A stretch of DNA of 16,500 nt from positions 1 through 16,500 of the forward strand of contig JAWLBW010000076.1 in the NCBI GenBank assembly GCA_041687475.1, in the 5' to 3' direction. This document shows positions 6,155 through 13,539 of the stretch, piece after piece. A program made the position numbers and the translations under genes. Positions within the stretch are counted from its first letter, which is position 1. Every line of letters begins with the position of its first letter. The DNA is from JAWLBW01 sp041687475 (lineage in GTDB: Bacteria > J088 > JAWLBW01). The notes beneath the pieces are model-generated. The model was not told where the DNA came from and did not search any database. It saw nothing but the letters and a program-made list of their open reading frames with translations.

Positions 6155-9100
6155 ATGGCAGACGAAATTAAGCGTAGAGATTTCCTCAAGCTGGTCGGGC
6201 TCGGAAGCGCCACGGCGGTCGTCGCAAACTGCGCTGACCCGGTCGAGCGAGTTATTCCGTACCTTGTCAAAGAGGAAGAGATTACTCCCGGAAAGTCGAC
6301 CTGGTTTGCGACGGTATGTCGCGAATGTCCGGCCGGCTGCGGCATCATCATGCGTACCCGCGAAGGGCGCGCGTTGAAGGCCGAAGGTAACCCCGACCAC
6401 CCGGTCAACGCCGGCAAGCTCTGCATGCGCGGACAGTCGTCGGTGCAGAACCTGTACAACCCCGACCGCCTGCGCGGTCCGGCACGGCCCTCGAACGGCT
6501 CCTACACCCCCCTTGCCTGGGATGAGGCGACGCAGGAATTCGCCGAGCGCCTCGCCGCCGCGAAGCAGTCGGGCAAGGCCAACAACGTGGCTTACGTGGG
6601 CGCCCTCACGCCGGGAACCTTCGACCAGCTCGTCGGCGATTTCATGAACGCCGTGGGCTCCGACGCTTCCTACGTATACGAGCCGCTGGCCTACGAACCG
6701 ATTCGCAAGGCCGCTTCCGAGGTCTTCGGTGTCGACGCGCTTCCGAAGTTCGACCTCTCGCAGGCCGAAACCATCGTGAGCTTCGGCGCCCAGTACCTCG
6801 AAACCTGGCTTTCGCCGGTCGAGTACGCCGCGCAGTTCGCGCAGCACAAGACCTACGAGAACGGTAAGGTCGGTGTCAGCTACTTCGTCGGCCCGCGCCA
6901 GTCGCTGACCGCCGCAAACAGCGACAAGTGGGTCGCCGTCAAGGCCGGACATGAACTGACCGTCGCCCTCGGCGTGCTGAACGTGATTCTCGGCGACAAC
7001 CTCGCGAAGCAGGACATCGGCGCCGCCGGTTCCATCGCCCGCGACTACACTGCCGCCAAGGCTGCCGAGCAGGCCGGCATCGACGAAGAAACCATTCGCC
7101 GAATGGCCCGTCGTCTCGCGCAGGGCACCAGCATTGCGCTGCCCGGTTCGACCGTTGCGAACCCCGAAGCGCTGGCCAAGGTCGTCTTCCTCATCAACGC
7201 CGCTCTGGGCAACCTGGGCAGCACGGTGCAGTTCGGCCCGAACCAGAATCAGGGTCGCGCCACGGCCGACCTCTCGGGGCTCATTGCCCGCATGGAGCTC
7301 GGCGAAATCGACGTGCTCGTGCTCAACGACGTGAACCCGGCCTTCTCGCTTCCCGACGCGGCGCGCTGGAACGAAGCGATCAAGAACGTGTCGTATGTCG
7401 TGGCGCTTGCGTCGCACCCGACCGAAACCGCGCAGCAGGCCAGCCTGGTGCTTGCCACGCACACGCCGTACGAGCAGTGGAACGATTACGTGCCGCGTGA
7501 AGGCGTGCACGGTCTTCTGCAGCCGGTCATGCGCCCGCTGTACGATACGCGTCACCCCGGCGACGTTCTGCTTGCCGCAGCCCGCTCGGTATCGGAGGGC
7601 GCCGGCGGCGTCGGTAACTACGAAGATTACCTCAAGCAGGCGTGGCAGGGCCTTGCCGGCGGCGGTAACTTCGAACAGTTCTGGCGTGAAAGCCTGCAGC
7701 GCGGCGGCTATTTCGCCGAAGCAGCCGGCAGCACCGTCTCGGTCGGCGGCAATGTCGCGACCGACCTTCCGCCCGCACCGTCCATCGAGGGGCTTGCGTT
7801 GGTCGCCTACCCGACCATTCAGTGGTATGACGGCCGCATGGCCAACACGCCCTGGCTGCAGGAACAGCCCGACCCGATGACCAAGCTTTCCTGGCAGAGC
7901 TGGGTCGAAGTGAGCCCGAAAACGGCCGACCGCCTCGGCGTCCAGAACGGCGACGTCGTCAGCGTCGAAACCGAAATGGGCAAGGTCGAAGCCCCTGTTT
8001 ACGTGTACCGCGGCATTCGCGACGATGTGATTGCCATTCCGATCGGTCAGGGTCACGACCACAGCTTCGGCCGCTACGCCGGCGAGGCCAACTCGTGGCG
8101 CGGCGAAATCATTCCTGTCGAAGGCAAGCGCGGCGTGAACCCGCTGGCCATTCTGCCGGCTACCGCCATGCTGGGCGCCGCCAAGGTCGGTAAGACCGGG
8201 CGTACCGAACAGCTCATTTCGTCGCAGGGCAGCGATGTTCAGGATGGTCGCCCGATTCTGCAGACCATTCCGGCCTCGCAGGTTCCCCAGTTCGTCGAGA
8301 AGACAGTGTCGCACACCGCCGAACTGCTCAAGCACGACAAGACCTACTGGGAAGCCGGCACGATTCCGCACCGGGTCGCCGGCCAGCTGGGCGAGCACCC
8401 CGGTCAGAACTTCTACAGCGAGATTCCTCACCCCGAGTATCGCTGGGGTATGACGATAAATCTGCAGAACTGCATCGGTTGCGGCGCCTGCCAGATTGCC
8501 TGTCAGTCTGAGAACAACGTGCCGGTGGTCGGCCCCGAGCTCATTGCCAAGGGCCGTGAAATGTCCTGGCTGTGGATCGATCGTTACTACGACGAAGATT
8601 CGCAAGACCCGAAGGCCTACTTCATTCCGTCGCTCTGCCAGCAGTGCACGAGCGCTCCGTGTGAAACGGTCTGCCCGGTGTACGCAACGTACCACAACCC
8701 CGAGGGCCTCAACGCCCAGGTTTACAACCGTTGCGTCGGAACCCGTTACTGCGGCAACAACTGCCCCTACAAGGTACGCCGCTTCAACTGGTTCGACTAC
8801 GCCTGGCCCGATCCGCTCAACCTGCAGCTTAACCCCGACGTGGCCGTCCGGGCCAAGGGCGTCATGGAAAAGTGCACCTTCTGCGTGCAGCGTACCCGTG
8901 AAGCCAAGGACCTGGCGCGCGACGAGGGTCGCATGGTGCAGGACGGTGATGTTACCACCGCGTGCGCCCAGACCTGCCCCACCGATGCCATTGTGTTCGG
9001 CAACCTCAAGGATCCGAACAGCCAGGTGGCAAAGCTTACGGGCAACTGGCGCGCCGAAGGCGGCGAAACGCTGCCGATGCCGGTCGAGAACGCTCTCGGC

Positions 9101-9178
9101 TACCAGGTACTGGTTGAACTGAACACGCAGACTGCGGTCACGTATCTGCGCCGAATTGTTCAGGACGAAGAAATTTAA
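6155..9178 (+). CDS. actB: Alternative complex III subunit ActB, fused molybdopterin-type and ferredoxin-type iron-sulfur subunit
   Basis: ActB relays electrons from quinol to the haem subunits. The 1007-residue protein begins with a Tat signal (KRRDFLKL, residues 6-13) and a hydrophobic stretch ending near Cys26. Residues about 45-730 form a domain related to the large subunit of bis-MGD oxidoreductases. It carries C55-x2-C58-x3-C62-x27-C90, a full [4Fe-4S] ligand set, followed by QNLYNPDRLRGP. Residues about 765-960 are the four-cluster ferredoxin-like domain. It has C773/776/779/783, C828/831/836/840, RCVGTRYCGNNC (C860, C866, C870), C907/C910 and C937/C941. In the third motif a Cys is replaced (GT instead of GC), as expected for three [4Fe-4S] plus one [3Fe-4S]. 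Known ActB proteins have no bound molybdenum, so catalysis on a small substrate is not expected. What is unusual is the intact N-terminal Cys set. The gene lies 21 bp after actA and 17 bp before actC. Confidence 0.93.
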   Translation: MADEIKRRDFLKLVGLGSATAVVANCADPVERVIPYLVKEEEITPGKSTWFATVCRECPAGCGIIMRTREGRALKAEGNPDHPVNAGKLCMRGQSSVQNLYNPDRLRGPARPSNGSYTPLAWDEATQEFAERLAAAKQSGKANNVAYVGALTPGTFDQLVGDFMNAVGSDASYVYEPLAYEPIRKAASEVFGVDALPKFDLSQAETIVSFGAQYLETWLSPVEYAAQFAQHKTYENGKVGVSYFVGPRQSLTAANSDKWVAVKAGHELTVALGVLNVILGDNLAKQDIGAAGSIARDYTAAKAAEQAGIDEETIRRMARRLAQGTSIALPGSTVANPEALAKVVFLINAALGNLGSTVQFGPNQNQGRATADLSGLIARMELGEIDVLVLNDVNPAFSLPDAARWNEAIKNVSYVVALASHPTETAQQASLVLATHTPYEQWNDYVPREGVHGLLQPVMRPLYDTRHPGDVLLAAARSVSEGAGGVGNYEDYLKQAWQGLAGGGNFEQFWRESLQRGGYFAEAAGSTVSVGGNVATDLPPAPSIEGLALVAYPTIQWYDGRMANTPWLQEQPDPMTKLSWQSWVEVSPKTADRLGVQNGDVVSVETEMGKVEAPVYVYRGIRDDVIAIPIGQGHDHSFGRYAGEANSWRGEIIPVEGKRGVNPLAILPATAMLGAAKVGKTGRTEQLISSQGSDVQDGRPILQTIPASQVPQFVEKTVSHTAELLKHDKTYWEAGTIPHRVAGQLGEHPGQNFYSEIPHPEYRWGMTINLQNCIGCGACQIACQSENNVPVVGPELIAKGREMSWLWIDRYYDEDSQDPKAYFIPSLCQQCTSAPCETVCPVYATYHNPEGLNAQVYNRCVGTRYCGNNCPYKVRRFNWFDYAWPDPLNLQLNPDVAVRAKGVMEKCTFCVQRTREAKDLARDEGRMVQDGDVTTACAQTCPTDAIVFGNLKDPNSQVAKLTGNWRAEGGETLPMPVENALGYQVLVELNTQTAVTYLRRIVQDEEI

Positions 9179-9195
9179 GCCGCGAGGAACACGGT

Positions 9196-10521
9196 ATGGT
9201 TACCGAACTGACTTACGATCAGGTAAACCGCGACATCATACGGACGCTTGAAAAGCCCAAGCCGTATTATTTCCTCGCGGTCGGATTCACGGCGATTCTG
9301 TTCGCCATCGGCGTCTGGGCCGAAAGCCAGAACGTCAAACACGGTCTGGGTATGTCGGGTTACATGCACCCGGTATACTGGGCCTTCTATATCACCGACT
9401 TCGTTTTCTGGGTCGGTATCGGTCACGCGGGTACGCTCATTTCGGCCATTCTGTACCTCTTCCGGGCACGGTGGCGCATGAGCATTTACCGGGCCGCCGA
9501 AGCCATGACGGTGTTTGCCGTCATGACGGCCGGTCTGTTCCCGCTGCTGCACGTGGGCCGTCCGTGGTACGCGTACTGGCTGTTCCCGTATCCCAACCAG
9601 CGGCAGCTGTGGGTGAACTTCCGCTCGCCGCTTATCTGGGACGTGTTCGCCGTGTCGACGTACGCCACGGTTTCGACGGTGTTCCTCATCGTCGGCCTGC
9701 TGCCCGATATCGCCGCCGCCCGTGACAAGGCGACCGGTTGGCGCAAGGTGCTGTACGGCATCACCAGCCTCGGCTGGCGCGGTTCGAGCGAACAGTGGCG
9801 CCACTACACCAAGGCCTACATGTTCTTTGCCGCCCTGGCCACGCCGCTCGTGCTCTCGGTGCACTCGGTCGTTTCGTGGGACTTCGCGATGTCGGTCGTT
9901 CCGGGCTGGCACTCGACCATTTTCCCGCCATACTTCGTTGCCGGCGCCATTCTCTCGGGTGTGGCCATGGTCATCACGATTCTCATTCCGCTGCGTAAAA
10001 TCTTCGGAATCGAGCACATCATTACCATGTGGCACTTCGACGCAATGTCAAAGCTGCTCATTCTGACCTCGACCATCGTCGGCTACGCCTATGCGGTCGA
10101 GTTCTGGAATGCCTGGTACAGCGGCAACCCGTACGAAGCGGCGCACTTCAGCTACCGCGCGTTCGGCGACTACGCCTTCCTCTTCTGGTTCGGCATGGTC
10201 TTCTGTAACTCGCTGGTGCCGCAGCTTCTGTACTTCAAGAAGATTCGCAACAACCTCATGCTGCTGTTCATCGCCACGATTTTCGTGAACATCGGTATGT
10301 GGCTCGAGCGCTACATCATCATCGTGACGACCCTTTCGCACGAGTATATTCCGGCTTCGTGGGGCATCTACAAGCCCAGCTACATCGACTGGCTGGTCAC
10401 CCTGGGCAGCTTCGGCTGGTTCTTTACCCTGTTCCTGATCTTCACCAAGCTGTTCCCGATTGTCTCCATTAACGAAGTGAAGGAAATCCTTCGTCCGCCC
10501 TTGAAGGAGGCTCACAAATGA
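9196..10521 (+). CDS. actC: Alternative complex III subunit ActC, NrfD-type quinol-oxidising membrane subunit
   Basis: ActC is the polytopic NrfD/PsrC-family subunit that binds and oxidises quinol in the membrane. The 441-residue protein has about ten hydrophobic helices (approximately 25-43, 61-88, 99-119, 144-170, 206-226, 245-265, 280-303, 322-340, 352-372, 398-420). Residues D68 (in ITDFVFW) and H77 (in GIGHAGTLIS) in the second helix, and HVGRPW at 119-124, are typical ActC positions near the proposed quinol site and proton path; the functional assignment follows the family. GAGGA at 9184-9188 lies seven bases before the start. The gene overlaps actD by four bases (ATGA), indicating translational coupling. 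It is paralogous to actF. Confidence 0.95.
   Translation: MVTELTYDQVNRDIIRTLEKPKPYYFLAVGFTAILFAIGVWAESQNVKHGLGMSGYMHPVYWAFYITDFVFWVGIGHAGTLISAILYLFRARWRMSIYRAAEAMTVFAVMTAGLFPLLHVGRPWYAYWLFPYPNQRQLWVNFRSPLIWDVFAVSTYATVSTVFLIVGLLPDIAAARDKATGWRKVLYGITSLGWRGSSEQWRHYTKAYMFFAALATPLVLSVHSVVSWDFAMSVVPGWHSTIFPPYFVAGAILSGVAMVITILIPLRKIFGIEHIITMWHFDAMSKLLILTSTIVGYAYAVEFWNAWYSGNPYEAAHFSYRAFGDYAFLFWFGMVFCNSLVPQLLYFKKIRNNLMLLFIATIFVNIGMWLERYIIIVTTLSHEYIPASWGIYKPSYIDWLVTLGSFGWFFTLFLIFTKLFPIVSINEVKEILRPPLKEAHK
10505..10510 (+). promoter_or_regulatory. Strong ribosome-binding site for actD
   Basis: AGGAGG, seven bases before the actD ATG and inside the end of actC, fixes the start and the four-base overlap. 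Confidence 0.7.
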
Positions 10522-11033
10522 GCTCACGCGTAGTACTTGGGGTATACCCCCATTTTGATGAGTTCCTGGCATCGGTCAAGAAGCTGCGGCAGGAAGGGTA
10601 TAAGGACATCCTTCTGTTCTCGCCCACCGCGCGGCATGAACTTGAAGAGGTGCTCGAGTCGAAGCCCAGCCCCGTACGCTGGTTCACGCTCTTCGGCGCC
10701 CTTCTCGGAGCCCTGACCGGATACGTGATGACCGTGTGGATGAGTCAGGACTGGCCGCTGGTAACCGGCGGCAAGCCCATCGGATCGTGGAACCTCGAGG
10801 GTGTCGCGCCCTTTACGATTCCCATGTTCGAGCTGACCATTCTGTTCGGTGCCATCTTCAACCTGGTTTCGATGCTGGTTCTGGCGCGTCTGCCCCAGAT
10901 TCGCGTCGGGGCCTACGATGCCCGCTTCAGCGACGATCACTTCGGCGTTCAGGTGCGCACCAGTGAAGACCGCATGGGCAAGGTCGAAGACATCATGAAG
11001 ACTTCGGGTGCGAAGGAGGTTTCGCGTGTTTAA
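10518..11033 (+). CDS. actD: Alternative complex III subunit ActD (DUF3341 family)
   Basis: ActD is the small two-helix subunit of the complex; it carries no cofactor and probably packs against ActC. The 171-residue protein begins with a soluble part (VVLGVYPHFDEFLASVKKLRQEGYKDI), then two membrane helices (about 55-76 and 101-123) with the short loop SQDWPLVTGGKPIGSW between them. It ends in a soluble domain with ARFSDDHFGVQV, characteristic of the family. The start overlaps the actC stop by four bases and has a strong ribosome-binding site. Its stop overlaps the actE start by eight bases. Confidence 0.92.
   Translation: MSSRVVLGVYPHFDEFLASVKKLRQEGYKDILLFSPTARHELEEVLESKPSPVRWFTLFGALLGALTGYVMTVWMSQDWPLVTGGKPIGSWNLEGVAPFTIPMFELTILFGAIFNLVSMLVLARLPQIRVGAYDARFSDDHFGVQVRTSEDRMGKVEDIMKTSGAKEVSRV
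11014..11019 (+). promoter_or_regulatory. Ribosome-binding site fixing the GTG start of actE
   Basis: AGGAGG at 11014-11019 lies six bases before the GTG at 11026. An upstream in-frame GTG at 11008 is itself in front of the site and cannot be the main start. Confidence 0.7.
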
Positions 11034-11610
11034 GAAACTACTCGCAGTCACCGCTACCGTCATGGTCGTGGGGGCCGTCGGCTTCAGCGCCACGGCCCAG
11101 GACAAGGCGACGGAACAGACGTTTACCTGGGGTAAGGACGGCATCGTCGAATACTCCTACGAAAAAGACGCCATTACCCTCGACATGTTCAACATGCCCA
11201 GCATGAAGCCGCAGGAAGGGTACTACGGACGTCACTTCACGTACCCCACGGGTACCGTGGCCCGCACGCCGGCCGAGCCGGCGATGACGCGTGACGAGGC
11301 CGACGGTCAGCTCAGCAATCCGATTCCCTATTCCGAAGAATCGGTGGCACAAGGCCGTTACCACTATGTGAACAACTGCGCCGCCTGCCACGGCATCGAC
11401 GGCGAAGGCACGGTTCCCGTTGCCGAGAAGCTGGCCGCCAACGGCATGGCCGTTCCCAACCTGACGTTCGTGATGTCCTATCGCAGCGAAGGGTTCATTT
11501 ACGGAACGATTCGCAACGGCGGCATTCTCATGCCGGCTTACGGGGCGCAGACCACCCCTGAAGAGCGGTGGCACATCGTTAACTTCATTCGGAGCTTGCA
11601 ACCGCAATGA
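11026..11610 (+). CDS. actE: Alternative complex III subunit ActE, monohaem cytochrome c
   Basis: ActE is the single-haem cytochrome c subunit at the periplasmic side, the likely exit point for electrons. With the GTG start the product has 194 residues. It begins with a basic FKK, a hydrophobic core and SATAQD, a normal signal-peptidase I site. There is no lipobox cysteine, unlike the lipid-anchored ActE reported in some complexes. The haem site is C118-A-A-C121-H122 (CAACHG), and M169 in ILMPAYG is the likely distal ligand. The gene overlaps actD by eight bases and actF by four, so the operon is translated in a coupled manner. Confidence 0.93.
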   Translation: MFKKLLAVTATVMVVGAVGFSATAQDKATEQTFTWGKDGIVEYSYEKDAITLDMFNMPSMKPQEGYYGRHFTYPTGTVARTPAEPAMTRDEADGQLSNPIPYSEESVAQGRYHYVNNCAACHGIDGEGTVPVAEKLAANGMAVPNLTFVMSYRSEGFIYGTIRNGGILMPAYGAQTTPEERWHIVNFIRSLQPQ

Positions 11611-12890
11611 GCAATCTCAGCATCGCCAACCTCGCCGGCCGTAAACCACGGCCAATTTCCAGCACGGCGAAGGGTCTCGCGGCAGCCGCGGTGGTACTCG
11701 GCATTGTCGGGTTCCTCATCGGCGTGCTCGACGGCAACCCCACCGACGCATGGGCCGGTCTGCTGACCAACTACATGCTGTTCACGCAGTTCGGTATTCT
11801 GGGCATTCTTTTCGGCGCCATCGCCAACATTACGAATTCGACGTGGATGCGCCCCCTCAAGCGCATCGCCGAATCGTTTGCAAGCTTTCTGCCGGTGTCC
11901 TTCGTACTGCTCATCGTGCTGTTCATCGGTCGCCACTACCTGTGGGGCTGGATCTCGCCGGAAACCTTTCAGTTGCCGCACGATCCGGAAATGCACCACG
12001 GGCCGCACCTGGCACACGTCAAGCACTGGTGGCTGAACGAGCCCTTCTTCTGGGGACGCCAGCTCTTCGTGCTGGCCGTCTTCAACCTGCTCGCCGTCGT
12101 CTATCGCAAGACGTCGCGTCGACCCGACGAGGGCGCCGTGGCCGAAGTGAACAAGGCCGGTATCGCAGGCTGGAAGGGCCTCGAAGCCGAAGTCGGCGAA
12201 AGCCAGCGCAAGCAGAAGATCATGGCTCCGATGGTTGCCATCGCCTATGGCGTACTCTGGACGTTCCACTCCTTCGACATGATGCTCAGCATCGACTGGA
12301 CGTTCCCCGACGCCATGTTCGGCGGCTGGCAGTTCTCGAGCGGCCTTCTTGCAATGTGGTGCCTTGCCAACCTGTTCGGCACCTACTACCGTAAGAATGC
12401 CTACCTCGACGACCTGATCGGTAAGCAGCAGTATCACGATCTGGGCAAGCTCATCTTCGGCTTCGGTATCTTCTGGATGTACATCGTGTGGGCCCAGTAC
12501 CTGCCCATCTGGTACGGTAACCTGCCCGAAGAAGCGCCCTACCTGATTCTGCGCATCTACTCCGATCCCTGGCGTTTGTGGAGCCTCGCGCTTCCGTTCA
12601 TCATCTGGCTGATTCCCTTCTGGGTGCTCATGCCGGCGGCGAACAAGATGAACCCGAAGATTTCGGGCGCCATGGCTCTGCTCGTACTCATCGGCCTGTG
12701 GATGGAGCGTTACGTCGTCATTACGGCCACGCTCAGCCCCACGAAGATTCCCTACGGCATCGACGATATTCTGATGACCCTGGGCTTCGCGGGCGCCTTC
12801 ATCTTCCTCAGCTCGCAGTACCTGCGCAAATATCCGGTGGTCACGCTGACCGACCCGTACCTCAAGTCGGGCGATCACGCGCATCACTGA
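11607..12890 (+). CDS. actF: Alternative complex III subunit ActF, second NrfD-type membrane subunit
   Basis: ActF is the second polytopic NrfD-like subunit, a paralogue of ActC, thought to support proton movement rather than the main quinol site. The 427-residue protein has about ten hydrophobic helices (approximately 22-41, 53-74, 92-113, 147-166, 207-228, 242-260, 281-300, 323-343, 350-372, 388-404). The loop after the third helix is unusually rich in His (H125, H130, H131, H134, H137, H140). The region HSFDMMLSIDWTFPDAMFGGW (split at about 221-241) is typical of ActF. The start overlaps the actE stop (ATGA). The C-terminus ends in DHAHH. It is the last gene before the terminator. Confidence 0.94.
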   Translation: MSNLSIANLAGRKPRPISSTAKGLAAAAVVLGIVGFLIGVLDGNPTDAWAGLLTNYMLFTQFGILGILFGAIANITNSTWMRPLKRIAESFASFLPVSFVLLIVLFIGRHYLWGWISPETFQLPHDPEMHHGPHLAHVKHWWLNEPFFWGRQLFVLAVFNLLAVVYRKTSRRPDEGAVAEVNKAGIAGWKGLEAEVGESQRKQKIMAPMVAIAYGVLWTFHSFDMMLSIDWTFPDAMFGGWQFSSGLLAMWCLANLFGTYYRKNAYLDDLIGKQQYHDLGKLIFGFGIFWMYIVWAQYLPIWYGNLPEEAPYLILRIYSDPWRLWSLALPFIIWLIPFWVLMPAANKMNPKISGAMALLVLIGLWMERYVVITATLSPTKIPYGIDDILMTLGFAGAFIFLSSQYLRKYPVVTLTDPYLKSGDHAHH

Positions 12891-12910
12891 GCTTCGCTGC
12901 GCAAGCTTCC

Positions 12911-12949
12911 AGGGGGAACGGCCGAACAGGCTGTTCCCCCTTTTTCTTT
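12911..12949 (+). terminator. Intrinsic terminator of the act operon
   Basis: AGGGGGAAC (12911-12919) pairs perfectly with GTTCCCCCT (12933-12941). The stem continues with four further pairs (one G-U) around a GAACA loop. TTTTTCTTT (12941-12949) follows directly. It lies 20 bp after the actF stop. Confidence 0.9.
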
Positions 12950-13164
12950 GCAGGGGGGCAAAAGTCCCGTACGGACAGACGGCGCTGTTTCCGCCCATGG
13001 GCGAAGGAAGGCGCACGAACGCCCTCTGGGGCCGGTGCCCTTACTGGAATGCGTTCAGTTATGGGAGTGGGGGGGAAGTCGGCGCTGAAAGCCGACGCCT
13101 GCCGTGAGCAGTCGCGGGCCGCACAAGCGATTACCCGACGCCGGACGCGGCGCGGCGAATCGCC
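12950..13164. other. Non-coding stretch between the two convergent operons
   Basis: No convincing gene is visible in these 215 bp; the open frames are continuations of shadows. A small hairpin GTCGGC/GCCGAC (13078-13083 and 13091-13096) exists but has no T-run, so no clear terminator for the minus-strand operon is seen. Confidence 0.5.
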
Positions 13165-13533
13165 TCAGGTCGCTTTTTTGGCGGCCGCGCGCGTGCGTGG
13201 CTTCACGGCCTTGGCAACCTTGGCCTTGGCGACTTTGGGCTCGTCGGGCTCGTCCTTCTTCTGCACGGCGGCGCTGAGACGCTTTTCCAGCGCCTGGCGC
13301 TGGGCAGCGGTAAGCGTCGACAGACGCGAGCGATTTCCTACCAGCTTGAGCAAATAGGCTTCGACACCATTGTCGGCCGATTTTCCGTTGGCTCGATCGA
13401 GTGCATCGCGCACGGCCTGACGCACCATTGCTTCGGGAGTAATGCCTTTGGCCTTCGCTACCGCTTCAATGGCCTTGGCCTGTTTACCCGTAAAGGTTAC
13501 GTCGAAGGAGTAGACGGGAGTCTGTTTCTTCAT
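13165..13533 (-). CDS. Small putative ribbon-helix-helix protein with Lys/Ala-rich tail
   Basis: The 122-residue protein is not a recognised family member. Residues about 7-46 (strand YSFDVTFT, helix KQAKAIEAVAKAKG, then ITPEAMVRQAVRDAL) have the pattern of a ribbon-helix-helix DNA-binding domain. Residues about 60-92 form a second, probably helical segment. Residues 93-99 are acidic (KKDEPDE). The last 23 residues are Lys/Arg/Ala/Val-rich (KVAKAKVAKAVKPRTRAAAKK), like histone H1-like or phasin-like tails. It may bind DNA or another polyanion. It is the last gene of the minus-strand cluster, six bases after the acyltransferase stop, with AAGGA just upstream of its ATG. It is a candidate partner of the ParA ATPase; that link is inference. 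Confidence 0.7.
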   Translation of the reverse strand: MKKQTPVYSFDVTFTGKQAKAIEAVAKAKGITPEAMVRQAVRDALDRANGKSADNGVEAYLLKLVGNRSRLSTLTAAQRQALEKRLSAAVQKKDEPDEPKVAKAKVAKAVKPRTRAAAKKAT

Positions 13534-13539
13534 CGTTCC

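Noticed and set aside
5432..8695. A 1087-codon open frame on the minus strand, antisense to actA and actB
   Set aside because: It lies fully opposite well-identified genes. The long opening follows from the codon bias of actAB, which lacks TTA, CTA and TCA codons. The translation resembles no family.
6155..9178. Catalytic molybdenum enzyme such as formate dehydrogenase or polysulfide reductase
   Set aside because: The fused four-cluster domain with RCVGTRYC and the actACDEF neighbours identify ActB; no catalytic Cys or Sec ligand is evident.
11008..11025. Upstream GTG start for actE
   Set aside because: It precedes the ribosome-binding site AGGAGG; the GTG at 11026 is at the correct spacing and begins a good signal peptide.
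11538..13016. A 492-codon minus-strand open frame across actF and its terminator
   Set aside because: It is antisense to actF, crosses the intrinsic terminator and has no recognisable domain.
13078..13096. Hairpin as terminator of the minus-strand operon
   Set aside because: The stem is only 6 bp and no T-run follows on the minus strand.
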